Made by a program: the position numbers and the translations under genes | In this document: in pieces, positions 42,720 through 52,047 of the stretch | Layout of the letters: every line of letters starts with the position of its first letter | Position numbering within the stretch: the first letter of the stretch is position 1 | Notes under the pieces: generated by a model | The model's input: only the letters and a program-made list of their open reading frames with translations | Told to the model about the DNA's origin: nothing | Databases searched by the model: none | NCBI RefSeq assembly: GCF_020447265.1 | Contig: NZ_JAJADR010000003.1 | Span: forward strand, 558,001-622,000 | Direction: 5' to 3' | From: Hymenobacter lucidus | GTDB lineage: Bacteria; Bacteroidota; Bacteroidia; Cytophagales; Hymenobacteraceae | Length of the DNA stretch: 64,000 nt

Positions 42720-43748
42720 ATGACTAACCTTACTTTTTTTCAACGCCATCAGCGTTATCTAACCCGGGCCGCCGTTGTGCTGCTGAGTACGCTCACTTTG
42801 TCGTCGTGCATGAATGATGACGATGATACAGACATTACTCCGGTCGTGACGGAAGGCCCCGAGCTGGTTTCCTTCACCCAGGCCAACCTCTACCCCGAGG
42901 GCGTGGAATATGACACCGGCAACCGCCGCTTTCTGGTTAGCTCCCAAACCACGGGCAACATCAGCCAGGTGCGCGAAGACGGCTCGTTTGCCCCGTTTGC
43001 TACCGATGCCAGCCTGGTTTCCACCACCGGACTGCAGATTGACGTAGTTAATAACCGCCTGCTGGTGGCCGTTTCCGACCCTGGCTACAACACCACCAAA
43101 TCGAAGCCCGAAACAAAAGGCAAGCTGGCGGGTCTGGCCGGCCTTTCCGTTACTGGCCAGCTGCTGAGCTACGTTGATCTGGGCATTCTGGCTCCCAACC
43201 TCAGCCACTTCGCCAATGATATTGCCGTGGATCAGCTAGGCAATGCCTACGTTACCGACAGCTTTTCGCCCATCATTTACCGCGTTGATCCACAGGGCCG
43301 GGCTTCCATATTTCTGCAGGATGCCCGCCTGGGCGCGCCGGCCGGTAAGTTTGGCCTCAACGGCATCGAGTTTCACCCGGACGGCTACCTGCTGGTAGCT
43401 AAAACCGACGACGGCAGCCTGTTTAAGGTGCCCATCAGCAACCCGACTAGCTTCACCAAGGTAGCCTCAAGCCAGGATCTGGTGGGCATCGACGGAATTC
43501 AGCTGCAGGATGTGAATACCTTGTATGCCGTTACCAATTCTCAGGCTAAGGTATACCGCCTCACAACTACCAACGCCTGGGTCGACGCCACGGCCGCCGG
43601 TACCTTTGCCACGCCGCCGCAATACCCTACTACGCTGGCCCGCCGCAGCACCGCCGAAACGTACGTGCTCTACTCCAACCTCAACGCGCTGCAGGCGAAT
43701 CAGACACCGCCCGTTTCGGTGTTCGGCATCGCCAAAGTGAAGTTCTAA
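42720..43748 (+). CDS. Beta-propeller lipoprotein (SMP-30/gluconolactonase-like)
   Basis: 342 residues. The lipobox LSSC puts the cysteine near residue 30 and is followed by an Asp-rich spacer. The body has repeating strands of an SMP-30/NHL-like six-bladed propeller: YPEGVEYDTGNRRFLVSS, ANDIAVDQLGNAYVTDSF and NGIEFHPDGYLLVAKTDDG. Such domains hydrolyse sugar lactones or bind ligands. Exposed on the outside of a membrane by its lipid anchor. Identity as an enzyme is unproven. Confidence 0.82.
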   Translation: MTNLTFFQRHQRYLTRAAVVLLSTLTLSSCMNDDDDTDITPVVTEGPELVSFTQANLYPEGVEYDTGNRRFLVSSQTTGNISQVREDGSFAPFATDASLVSTTGLQIDVVNNRLLVAVSDPGYNTTKSKPETKGKLAGLAGLSVTGQLLSYVDLGILAPNLSHFANDIAVDQLGNAYVTDSFSPIIYRVDPQGRASIFLQDARLGAPAGKFGLNGIEFHPDGYLLVAKTDDGSLFKVPISNPTSFTKVASSQDLVGIDGIQLQDVNTLYAVTNSQAKVYRLTTTNAWVDATAAGTFATPPQYPTTLARRSTAETYVLYSNLNALQANQTPPVSVFGIAKVKF

Positions 43749-43774
43749 ACCCAGCGCCCCGGCGCTTGTTTTAC

Positions 43775-43831
43775 GTAGCCCAAACCATCGGCAGGTCGCC
43801 TTTAAGGCTGCTCACTGATGGTTTGGGCTAC
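43775..43831. terminator. Long-stem terminator overlapping the convergent gene end
   Basis: GTAGCCCAAACCATC (43775-43789) pairs exactly with GATGGTTTGGGCTAC (43817-43831), loop 27 nt, then TTTTTT. The right arm lies inside the last codons of the minus-strand AsmA-like gene. Confidence 0.85.
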
Positions 43832-45991
43832 TTTTTTGGGTGCCCCGATGCTGTTTAGCAATCCACTTACCAGGCCTTGCCGCCACAGCGAAAATACCGA
43901 CACGCGCAGGTCGCGGCGACTTTGCAGCGAGCCTACCTTCAGCCGGTCGGGGCCCAGGCTGCGCGGGTTTTCGTCCCGGACAACTAGGCCATTGAGCAGC
44001 TTGGAGCCTATTTTGGTCAGCAGAGTTTTCTGGTCGGGGCCGCCCTGCTGACTGAGCAGCGTGAGTTTTAGGTTGGTATACTCGGCCTGCATGGTACCCG
44101 TAATTTGCTGGCGGTTGGCCTGGAAGCGCACCGTGGCCCGGCGCACGTCGCCGCTTTCGAAGCGGACCAGACGGGTGGGTTCGGTCATGGAGTTGAGCAA
44201 GGTGATGGAGCCCGGCCCGAACGTGCCTTCCCCGCTGTGCCGGCCCGCGGGGTCGAGCAGCGGAATACGGACCTTGACGCGCACGCTCCAGCTGTTTTGC
44301 AGCCACCCCGAAGCCGTGCCTACCAATGGTGTGGCGGCCGTCATCAGGCGCGGGTCGTTGGTCAGGTTGGTTAGCGTAACATTGATGCGGTTGAAGGTGA
44401 TGTTGCCCTGGCGGTTGGTTGTGGGCCCAATGTAGGAGGTTGCCAGGTCGGTGTCGGTGAGCGTGAGCCGGCGCACGTTCAGGCGCATGGGCAGCCGGGC
44501 CAACGACTCCTGCGTAACTAGTGAGGCCTTCGGATTGAGCGGAAAACGCCCGTCGCCCTTGATGTGCACCCGCAGCCGGCGCAGGTCCAGGTGCCGGGCC
44601 AGCAGGCTGCCCCGGTGCGCCAGCGCGGCAAAATCCAGCCCGGAAATCTGCGCCCGCACGGCCCGTACGGTAATGTGTGGCGTTTGGTGCTGCTTGTAGC
44701 GGGCCAGGGCATTGGGCGTCATGGTAGGCCGCAGCGTAATGCCGTTGGCTCGCACCAGCCCGGTGCGCGTCACCAGCTCGGTGCTGCGAATGCCCAGCCA
44801 GTACACCGGCGCCGACACTGTACTTTGCACCCGGCCGGTACGCAGCTCCCAGCTGCGGGCATACCAGATGCGGGCCGCGTCGCGGGCCCCGGCTGCCGTC
44901 AGCAGCACGTCATCGGCCAGCAGCTTCACTTCCTGAAAGGTGGGCTTATTAGGAATGCCCGTCAGGCGCAACGTGCCGTTACTTACGCGCAACTGCGCCA
45001 GCCGCACCTGGGAAAAGTAAGGTGCCAGCAACGTGTGCAACGCAGGCGGCGGCTGCACAGGCGGCGCGGCCGTCAGCCGAGGCTCCACAAGCACCAGCGA
45101 ATCGAGGCGTAGCTGCTTACGGCGCAGCTCGGCGCTACGAATTCCGGTGAGGCGCAGCTGGGGCAACTGCAGATTTACGCGCACAACCGCGCCCTGCCGC
45201 CGCACATCCAGCAACGACCGAACCCGCACCGAATCGACGGTAAGTCGTTGACTTTGGGAAGAAAAACGGGCTTTGCCAATCAATAGCCGGTGGTTAGCGG
45301 CCGTGCCCGCGCTACCCACCAGCTGCGCCTCGAAAGCAGCGGCGTAGCTCACCCGTTGAGAATCGGCGGCACCGGCTGCTGTCAGCAGAATATCGTGGGC
45401 AGCCAAACGGATCTGCCGTACGCTGACTTCAGGACGCCGGGCGGGGCCGTAGGCAGCCTGCAGCGGCCCTAGTCCGAGGTAGCCCACGCGTAAACCAGCC
45501 AGGCGTTTGGGCAGCTGCTCGTGCAAGGGTTGAGCATTGGTATTAGCTTCGGGGAGTTGTAGCACCCGCACGCGGCCCCCAGCCAGCACCACCGAATCAA
45601 TGGGTACTACGGAGCCGCGCAACAGAGCCCTGAGGCCTATACCCGTAATGCGCAGCTGCTCAATATCGGTCAGTAGGTGGGGCAGCGTGGTTTTATGCCA
45701 CTGGCTGTCGGCTTTGGCCGGCCGCAGCCGGATGTGCTGTACCAGCACCGAGCGGTGCCACAGACTGGTGTGCAGCTCGCCGATGCGCAGTTGATAGCGC
45801 CCCTGGCTTTGCGTGGCTACCTGTTGCTCCAGTGTGCGTTGCAGCCACGGGTCAAGCAAGAGCAGCGCCCCGGCCAGGGCCAGCAGCAGCAACGCCAGCG
45901 CGCCACAAGCCCAGTAGAGCCAGCGGTGTTTGTTCTTCCCAGTGGAAGCCGGCACCTCACTCGTAGCTGGTGCAGATGAAGTTGGGGTCAC
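43802..45991 (-). CDS. AsmA/DUF748-like envelope protein
   Basis: 729 residues. A short polar N-terminus is followed by one membrane helix (about 24-47: WLYWACGALALLLLALAGALLLL), then a very long, beta-rich region with repeated LRLSxVxLxxGxx-type strands. This is the layout of AsmA/TamB-like bridge proteins that may move phospholipid between membranes. There are no enzymatic motifs. The exact subfamily is uncertain. Confidence 0.72.
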   Translation of the reverse strand: MTPTSSAPATSEVPASTGKNKHRWLYWACGALALLLLALAGALLLLDPWLQRTLEQQVATQSQGRYQLRIGELHTSLWHRSVLVQHIRLRPAKADSQWHKTTLPHLLTDIEQLRITGIGLRALLRGSVVPIDSVVLAGGRVRVLQLPEANTNAQPLHEQLPKRLAGLRVGYLGLGPLQAAYGPARRPEVSVRQIRLAAHDILLTAAGAADSQRVSYAAAFEAQLVGSAGTAANHRLLIGKARFSSQSQRLTVDSVRVRSLLDVRRQGAVVRVNLQLPQLRLTGIRSAELRRKQLRLDSLVLVEPRLTAAPPVQPPPALHTLLAPYFSQVRLAQLRVSNGTLRLTGIPNKPTFQEVKLLADDVLLTAAGARDAARIWYARSWELRTGRVQSTVSAPVYWLGIRSTELVTRTGLVRANGITLRPTMTPNALARYKQHQTPHITVRAVRAQISGLDFAALAHRGSLLARHLDLRRLRVHIKGDGRFPLNPKASLVTQESLARLPMRLNVRRLTLTDTDLATSYIGPTTNRQGNITFNRINVTLTNLTNDPRLMTAATPLVGTASGWLQNSWSVRVKVRIPLLDPAGRHSGEGTFGPGSITLLNSMTEPTRLVRFESGDVRRATVRFQANRQQITGTMQAEYTNLKLTLLSQQGGPDQKTLLTKIGSKLLNGLVVRDENPRSLGPDRLKVGSLQSRRDLRVSVFSLWRQGLVSGLLNSIGAPKKVAQTISEQP

Positions 45992-46122
45992 GGGACAAAG
46001 CCAAGGCGAAAAATGACCTTAACGCAGAACCCAACGGCGGAGGTTATGCCCACTGTTATTCTACCGTGGTAGGGCCGCCTATTTCTCCGTTCTATAATGG
46101 CAACGACCTATCAGGAGGCCAT

Positions 46123-46157
46123 AAAAAAAGGCGGCCTTCTACGGGCCACCTTTTTTT
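46123..46157. terminator. Intrinsic terminator downstream of the PAS gene
   Basis: Seven A and GGCGGCC pair with GGGCCACC and seven T with one mismatch, loop about 6 nt. It has tracts on both strands and ends the minus-strand PAS unit. Confidence 0.8.
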
Positions 46158-46183
46158 AAGATTATCAAATCGGTTGGAGCCAA

Positions 46184-46723
46184 CTACTCGCCCAGCTTCT
46201 GGCGCAGCTCCAGCACCTGGCGCTCTAGCTCCAGGTTGCGGAACGTCACTTTCACTTCCAGGTCGGAGTAGGCACGCTCCAGCTCCTGCTCCCGCTGCCG
46301 CAAGGCCAGCTCGGTCAGCTTCTGGTCGTGGATATCGGTACAAGTACCAAACCATTGCCGGATCTTGCCGTTTTCGTCGAACTGCGGCTGAGCCTGCCCC
46401 AGAAACCAGCGGTAGTCGCCGTTTTTGGACTTAAAGCGGTACTCTATTTCGTAGAATTCGCCCGTAGCCAGGGAGTGGCCCCAAATGTCGCGGGCGCGCT
46501 GCCGGTCATCGGGGTGCAGCAAGTTGTTCCACATATCGGGCCCCACGCTGTCGGCCAGGGAATAGCCAGTAAAGTCAATCCAGCGCTGGTTGAAATAGGT
46601 GTGGAAGCCGGTGGGGTCGGTAAACCAGACCAGTTGGGGAATGAAGTCGGCAAAAAAGCGGAACTGCTCTTCAGCCTGCCGGCGGATGAGCTCCTCAGGC
46701 GACACGGTTTTGGAATTCAGCAT
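46184..46723 (-). CDS. PAS-domain protein without an output domain
   Basis: 179 residues. Residues about 22-140 form a PAS/PAC fold: IPQLVWFTDPTGFHTYFNQRWIDFTGYS, LLHPDDRQRARDIW and IEYRFKSKNGDYRWFLGQAQP. The last 40 residues are a coiled coil (LALRQREQELERAYSDLEVK). No histidine-kinase or other output domain follows, although PAS plus this coil normally leads into a kinase. It may be an adaptor or a truncated kinase. The partner gene at 46737 is 13 nt upstream. Confidence 0.88.
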   Translation of the reverse strand: MLNSKTVSPEELIRRQAEEQFRFFADFIPQLVWFTDPTGFHTYFNQRWIDFTGYSLADSVGPDMWNNLLHPDDRQRARDIWGHSLATGEFYEIEYRFKSKNGDYRWFLGQAQPQFDENGKIRQWFGTCTDIHDQKLTELALRQREQELERAYSDLEVKVTFRNLELERQVLELRQKLGE

Positions 46724-46736
46724 GAGAAAAAGGCAA

Positions 46737-47099
46737 TCAACAGGGCTGGGCTAGCTGGAGCTCCATACCAGACTGGAAATACAAGTTAAGCTGGCTTTGC
46801 AGGCCGTCGGCCGAGCGCCGCAGGCGCGTAATAAGCGCCTTGGTGTCTTCCTGCAGCAGCTGCAGCTCCAAGTACGGGCGGTTCAGGAGCCCGTCGCGCT
46901 GCACCGACCACTGGCCCTGGTCCTGTTGCTGGGGCGCATGCACCTGCAGCGTGCCGGGCTGCAACGACAGCTTGGTAGCCTGAGCCAGGGCGCTATCCGG
47001 ACTGTTCCGGTTCAGCACCCGCTCGGCTACGCACCACTCCCCAGTGAGGTACTCATCGGGAAGCTGCTGCAAATTAACGTCGAATAGAATTTCATCCAT
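46737..47099 (-). CDS. Hypothetical protein cotranscribed with the PAS gene
   Basis: 120 residues. No signal peptide or membrane helix. Beta-rich start (DEILFDVNLQQLPDEYLTGEWCVAERVL), lipocalin-like middle and a leucine/glutamine-rich helical end. I recognise no family. The stop lies 13 nt from the PAS start, so it forms a two-gene unit with it. Confidence 0.65.
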   Translation of the reverse strand: MDEILFDVNLQQLPDEYLTGEWCVAERVLNRNSPDSALAQATKLSLQPGTLQVHAPQQQDQGQWSVQRDGLLNRPYLELQLLQEDTKALITRLRRSADGLQSQLNLYFQSGMELQLAQPC

Positions 47100-47577
47100 A
47101 CTGCAAGTCGGGCGGCCGCAGGGCCAGGCGGTGGCGCTACGGGTACCTGGTCTGGTCGGCGCAAAGGCGGCCGGGTGCCTACTGGTTATTTCAAATATAC
47201 TATGCTCCCAACGTCAGGAAAAGCCAAAAGTTCATTCGCCGGGACTCTTGCCTGTTCTGCTTCCGGTTCAGATTGAAAATCACAGCACTAAAGTTTAATC
47301 CTGTTTGATCTGACTTAAAGGACTTTTGCGCACCTAGGCAGCCGAGCCATATTCCAAAGCCCCCGTCATAGTTATATTATCAACATTCCTTCTTTCATCG
47401 CCGGCGCCATGCCCAAACGGCGGCGCCCGGAGGCCGGAAAACCCGGCTGTTCTATTCATCAGGATTATTCCGGTGAATATTTTTCAAAAAACATGCCCGC
47501 CGCGAGCAGCCCGGCCCGCCCGCCTATAGTCTTTCCGCTGCTTTTCCATCCTAGCTTCCTTGCCGGAATAATATACA
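47100..47577. other. Gap between divergent units, promoter region
   Basis: About 480 bp of non-coding DNA between the minus-strand unit ending at 47099 and the receptor gene. Two spans (47190-47380 and 47480-47580) are A/T-rich. Short open frames have no coding character. The three palindromes start at 47578. Confidence 0.45.
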
Positions 47578-47651
47578 TACGAAATATATCGTAGGTATTT
47601 CTTTTAAATACGAATCATTTCGTATACAATTGCACTACGAAATACTTCGTA
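47578..47651 (+). promoter_or_regulatory. Three 16-bp palindromes, probable operator sites
   Basis: TACGAAATATATCGTA (47578-47593), TACGAATCATTTCGTA (47609-47624) and TACGAAATACTTCGTA (47636-47651) share the palindromic form TACGAA/TTCGTA, with starts 31 and 27 bp apart, i.e. about three helical turns. The last ends 21 nt before the receptor ATG. This is the layout of a repressor or activator binding region for a dimer. BlaI/MecI-type regulators are a possible family (inference); the regulator gene is not in the window. Confidence 0.75.
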
Positions 47652-47672
47652 CCAAACTCAACCGCCCGCGCT

Positions 47673-50270
47673 ATGCCTCCTATTCCTACCCCCGCCCGCC
47701 GGTTCTGCCCCTCCCACTGGCCCGCCCTGCTACCCATGCTTGTGCGGCGCGGCGGCGCCAGGGTGCTGCTCGGGCTGGGCATGCTGGCACAGCTACCCGG
47801 CGCAGCGCAGGCCCAAACGCTGACGGCCCCCACCGGCGCCGCAGGAACCGCCCAGCAGCCGGCCGCGGGCAAGGGCCGGCTGCTGGGCAGCGTGGTTAAT
47901 GAAAAAACCGGCCAGCCCGTGGAATATGCCACCGTGGCCTTGCTGGAGCAGGCCAGCGGCAAAACCGTGGATGGCACTGTGTGCGACGAAAAAGGGCGGT
48001 TTACCCTCACCAAAATTGGGGTGGGGAGCTATAAGCTGGCCGTCAGCTTCGTGGGGTTCCAGGCGCGCACCGTGGAAGGCATCAGCGTTGGCTCTAATGA
48101 CGCGGTACAGGATCTGGGCCCGATAAAGCTGACGCCCACGGTGCAGCAGCTGGGCGAGGTGAAAGTAACCGGAGAACGGGAGCTGGTCGAAAACAAGGTG
48201 GACCGCATCGTGTACAACGCCGAAAAGGATATTACCAACGCCGGCGGCACGGCCAGCGACGTACTGCAGAAAGTGCCCCTGCTCACCGTGGACCTGAACG
48301 GCAACCTGCAGCTGCGGGGCTCGTCGAATATCCGGGTGCTGGTGAACAACAAGCCCTCAGCCATCATGGCCAGCAACCTGGCCGACGCCCTGCGCCAGAT
48401 TCCGGCCGACCAGATCAAGAGCGTGGAAGTTATTACTTCGCCCTCGGCCAAGTACGACGCCGAGGGCTCGGCGGGCATCGTCAACATTATTCTCAAGAAG
48501 AACAACCTGGAGGGCCTCAACGGCTCGGTGAACAACAACGTGGGCACCCGGGGCACGTTTCACAGCCTCACGCTGAACAGCCGCCGCGGTAAGCTAGGTC
48601 TAAACCTCAACGTGGGCGGCAATATGTTTATCAACATTGCCCGCAACGAGAGCCTGCGTACTGATTACCTGCCTGAAAACCGGCAAAGCACCCTGGAGCA
48701 GCGCGGCAAATTCACCAACCTGGGCGGCGGCGGCTTCGGCCAGCTGGGCCTCGACTACGACCTCACGCCCAAGGATGCCTTCAATCTGAGTGCGCGCGGC
48801 AACATCTTTGGCTACACCAATGCCCGGCAGCAGCTTACCCGCTACACCCTGCCCGGGGCCCCGGACGACGTGTTCAACCGCGACATCGACACGCACAACG
48901 GCAGCCGCAACCTCGACCTGAACTTTGGCTACACCAAAACCCTGGCCCGGCCCCGGCAGGAACTGAGCTTTCTGGCCCTCTACACCGTGAACGACGGGCA
49001 GACCGACTACGACCTGGCCCAGCAGCGCCCTACCGACGGCCGCTACCAGCAGGACTACCGCGAAAATAGCTTCAACGACAACCGCAACCGCGAAACCACT
49101 TTCCAGACCGATTACGTGCAGCCCCTGGACAGCACCCAGACGCTGGAAATCGGGGCCAAAACTATTCTGCGGGCCGTGAGCAGCAACTACCGCATCGAGG
49201 CCGACAGCCTCGACGGACAGGGCTTCCGGCTGGTGCCGGCCCGCTCCAATCAGTTTCGCTACGACCAGAACGTGTACTCGGGCTACCTTAGCTACGGCTT
49301 TGCGCTGGGCAAAACCCTGACCTTTAAGCTCGGCGGCCGGCTGGAACACACCCGCATCGACGGCGACTTCATGAGTGACAATTCGGCTCTGCAAACCAGC
49401 TATACCAACCTGGTGCCCAGCGTGCAGGCCGCCTGGGACGTAAACAAGGACCAGAAACTCAAGCTTAGCTATACCCGCCGGATTCAGCGGCCCAGCGTGT
49501 TTTACCTCAACCCCTACATCAATACCAGCAACCCGCGCAACATATTGGTGGGCAACCCCGACCTCAACCCCGAGTTGACCGATGCCTACGAGCTGGGCTA
49601 CAACACCTACCTCAACAAAAGCTCGATTACATTTTCGGGCTACTGGCGTCAGACCAACAACGCCATTGAGGCCATTTCGCGCAACGTGGAAGCCCGGAGT
49701 ATTCTACCTACTACCGACTCGACGTTGGTGCTGCTTACTACCTTCCAGAACGTGGCCCGCAACGCTACCTACGGCCTGAGCGCCTCGGGCTCGACCAAGC
49801 TGACAGCCAAGTGGACGTTGAGCGGCAACGTAAACTTCTACTACATGTGGGTGCGCAGCCCGGCCCTGAACCTGGAAAACGGCGGCACCATGCACAATGC
49901 CAACCTGACCTCGGCCTGGCAGTTTGAGCACGGCTGGAGCGCCCAGTTTACTGGCCTCTTCAATTCGCGGCGCATCCAGCTGCAGGGCCGCTCCTCGGGC
50001 TACCGCAGCTACAATCTGGCCGTGAAAAAGGAGTTGTTCCAGAAGAAAGGCAGCCTTACGCTGGCCGTCATCAACCCCTTCAACCGCCAGCTCATCTTCC
50101 GCAACGACCTAGCCACCGAGCAGTTTACCTACACCGACAATTCCTACTTCCTCAACCGCAACCTGCGCCTGAGCTTCAACTACCAGTTTGGCAAGCTCGA
50201 AAACCGCCCCGCCCGGCCCAAGAAAAGCATCCGCAACGACGACCAGAAGGAAGGCGGCAGCAATGGCTGA
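47673..50270 (+). CDS. TonB-dependent receptor with CarboxypepD_reg domain
   Basis: 865 residues. The ATG at 47673 gives an unusually long leader; ATG at 47736 (MLVRRGGARVLLG) would be a more usual signal peptide. Residues about 68-150 are a CarboxypepD_reg domain (GSVVNEKTGQPVEYATVALL). A plug (KVPLLTVDLNGNLQLRGSSNIRVLVNN) and a large beta-barrel of the OMP_b-brl_3 type follow. No SusD gene follows, so it is not a typical polysaccharide system. The ligand is unknown. Expression may be controlled by the three upstream palindromes. Confidence 0.92.
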   Translation: MPPIPTPARRFCPSHWPALLPMLVRRGGARVLLGLGMLAQLPGAAQAQTLTAPTGAAGTAQQPAAGKGRLLGSVVNEKTGQPVEYATVALLEQASGKTVDGTVCDEKGRFTLTKIGVGSYKLAVSFVGFQARTVEGISVGSNDAVQDLGPIKLTPTVQQLGEVKVTGERELVENKVDRIVYNAEKDITNAGGTASDVLQKVPLLTVDLNGNLQLRGSSNIRVLVNNKPSAIMASNLADALRQIPADQIKSVEVITSPSAKYDAEGSAGIVNIILKKNNLEGLNGSVNNNVGTRGTFHSLTLNSRRGKLGLNLNVGGNMFINIARNESLRTDYLPENRQSTLEQRGKFTNLGGGGFGQLGLDYDLTPKDAFNLSARGNIFGYTNARQQLTRYTLPGAPDDVFNRDIDTHNGSRNLDLNFGYTKTLARPRQELSFLALYTVNDGQTDYDLAQQRPTDGRYQQDYRENSFNDNRNRETTFQTDYVQPLDSTQTLEIGAKTILRAVSSNYRIEADSLDGQGFRLVPARSNQFRYDQNVYSGYLSYGFALGKTLTFKLGGRLEHTRIDGDFMSDNSALQTSYTNLVPSVQAAWDVNKDQKLKLSYTRRIQRPSVFYLNPYINTSNPRNILVGNPDLNPELTDAYELGYNTYLNKSSITFSGYWRQTNNAIEAISRNVEARSILPTTDSTLVLLTTFQNVARNATYGLSASGSTKLTAKWTLSGNVNFYYMWVRSPALNLENGGTMHNANLTSAWQFEHGWSAQFTGLFNSRRIQLQGRSSGYRSYNLAVKKELFQKKGSLTLAVINPFNRQLIFRNDLATEQFTYTDNSYFLNRNLRLSFNYQFGKLENRPARPKKSIRNDDQKEGGSNG

Positions 50271-50291
50271 GGCTGGCTTTCGGCCCAAAAG

Positions 50292-50325
50292 AAAAAGGCT
50301 GCTTCCGCGAGGAGGCAGCCTTTTT
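50292..50325. terminator. Intrinsic terminator between convergent genes
   Basis: AAAAAGGCTGC pairs with GCAGCCTTTTT, with TCC/GGA continuing the stem around GCGA. Tracts lie on both sides and serve the receptor gene and the desaturase gene. Confidence 0.85.
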
Positions 50326-50343
50326 ACATAAAGTCGAAGCGAA

Positions 50344-51102
50344 TTAAGCGGCTACCGGCACGCCGGCGGTCTTATCTTTCTTGAGGCGAATGACGCGCAG
50401 CTTGTCCAGGGTCCAGATGACGGGGTACGTGGGGTCCAGCTCCCACCACTTCACGCCGAAGTTGACGCGGCTGGGCAGCTTGTGGTGGTTGTTCTGGAAC
50501 AGCTCCCCGCCGGTGAGGAAGTCGAAAAACAGCGAGTTGCGCGACTTGTCGTTGTTGTCGAAGTTCTGGTAGCCGTACTTGTGGCCGCTCCAGTTCACGA
50601 TGGCGCCGTGCACGGCGCCCATCGAGAAGTGAATGGGCAACAGCAGATACTGCCACCAGGCTGTGGCAAAATTGACGTAGAACAGCACGTAGAACACGCC
50701 CCAGCCCACGCGGGAGTACCACTTGTTGCCAAACTCCTCCAGAGCCGTCCACTCGGGGTAGTCGCCCTCCTGAAACCGCTCGGCGGCTTTGGAGCGGCCG
50801 TAGAGCACGTCCTGGTACACGCCGCGCGTTTTCCACATCATGGTAAAGGCGTTGGTCGAGTAGTGCGGGGAGTGCGGGTCCCGGTCGGTGTCGGAGTAGG
50901 CGTGGTGCATGCGGTGCAGCAGTGCGTAGCCCCTCGGCGACATAAAAGATGAGCCCTGCCACACGTAGGTCATCACGAAGAACACCTTTTCCCAAAACGT
51001 GCTCATCGTGAACATCTTGTGGGCCGCGTAGCGGTGCTGGAAAAACGACTGCGTAAACAGCGACAAATACCAGTGGGCCAGAAAAAAGAGCAGGATAGCC
51101 AT
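50344..51102 (-). CDS. Acyl-CoA/fatty-acid desaturase
   Basis: 252 residues. The histidine boxes of a membrane desaturase are present: FFQHRYAAHKMF (HRxxxH), ALLHRMHHAYSDT (HRxHH) and FQNNHHKLPSR (NNHH). Helices flank the boxes. The enzyme introduces a cis double bond in an acyl chain using two irons, O2 and reduced carrier. It is a short Bacteroidota form; the position of desaturation cannot be told. Confidence 0.92.
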   Translation of the reverse strand: MAILLFFLAHWYLSLFTQSFFQHRYAAHKMFTMSTFWEKVFFVMTYVWQGSSFMSPRGYALLHRMHHAYSDTDRDPHSPHYSTNAFTMMWKTRGVYQDVLYGRSKAAERFQEGDYPEWTALEEFGNKWYSRVGWGVFYVLFYVNFATAWWQYLLLPIHFSMGAVHGAIVNWSGHKYGYQNFDNNDKSRNSLFFDFLTGGELFQNNHHKLPSRVNFGVKWWELDPTYPVIWTLDKLRVIRLKKDKTAGVPVAA

Positions 51103-51317
51103 AAACCAAGCAAGCTAAAAAGTGACGACAGAACGACAGTGAAGCCGGCAGTCTGGTAAGCCAGGGCGGGCCGCATTTGTTCAAAGCTGCCCGCCCAAGG
51201 TACATAATAAGCCACAGCTCAGTTGTACGAAACCCGCCGGAACGGCTTCGGCGGCCGGCGTTGTAAGGAAATTTCGGCCTTTCTCAACCCCACGACCGGT
51301 TCCTGAGTTTAGACCAT

Positions 51318-51935
51318 ATGCTCGCCATTACTACCCTGCTCACGCCGCTCTACGCGGCCCGCATCAACCGCATCATCAAGGGACTGGAAACGGAGTTTGG
51401 CCTCGACGACGTGCAGGCCACCCCCGACCCGCACATCACCTACCAGCTGGCCGGGGTGCGCAAGCTCTCCATGCTTAAAAGCGTGCTGCGCGAGGTGGCC
51501 CGCACCACCGCGCCCTTCGAGGTGCACACCACCGGCCTGGGCGTGTTTCCGGGGCCCAATCCGGTTATCTACATCCCGGTACTGCGCACCGATGCCCTCA
51601 ACCAGCTCCATCAGCGCGTTATTCGGGCTACGGCCCCGCTGTGTTTGCGCACCGACAAGTTCAGTGGCCCCGAGTGCTGGCTGCCCCATATTTCCCTGGC
51701 CCTGCACGATACCACGCCCGAACTGCTGGGCCCCGTGCTGCAATACCTCAACAAGCAAACCTTCAACCTGAAGCTCACCCTCGACAATCTGGCCATTCTG
51801 CGGCAGGAGGGCGACTTGTTCCTCTGCGAGGAAACGTTTCCGTTTGAGGGCCAAGCCGTGCGCGCGCCTTTGCCCACGCCGCTCACCGTGGTCAGCCAGC
51901 AGCTCACGGTAGAAATTACCCGGGAAGGGCGGTAA
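51318..51935 (+). CDS. 2'-5' RNA ligase-like phosphoesterase
   Basis: 205 residues. Two H-x-T/S motifs of the 2H phosphoesterase superfamily are visible, PDPHITYQLAG at about 36-46 and WLPHISLALHD at about 118-128. The spacing fits YjcG/LigT-type proteins, which act on cyclic phosphodiesters such as those in tRNA splicing or ADP-ribose products. The second histidine pair has serine instead of threonine, which is common. Confidence 0.88.
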   Translation: MLAITTLLTPLYAARINRIIKGLETEFGLDDVQATPDPHITYQLAGVRKLSMLKSVLREVARTTAPFEVHTTGLGVFPGPNPVIYIPVLRTDALNQLHQRVIRATAPLCLRTDKFSGPECWLPHISLALHDTTPELLGPVLQYLNKQTFNLKLTLDNLAILRQEGDLFLCEETFPFEGQAVRAPLPTPLTVVSQQLTVEITREGR

Positions 51936-52047
51936 CTATGCCGGGCGCCGTTTCCGCTTTGCCGCGCCGCTGCTACTTTTACGGGCCCGGCGCGGCAATC
52001 TGCCCGCCGCCCCCGACCTTTACCGCTTCACCACTTTCTTTCCGCTT

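Noticed and set aside
47673..50270. SusC/SusD polysaccharide system
   Set aside because: No SusD-like lipoprotein follows the receptor and no glycoside hydrolase is close.
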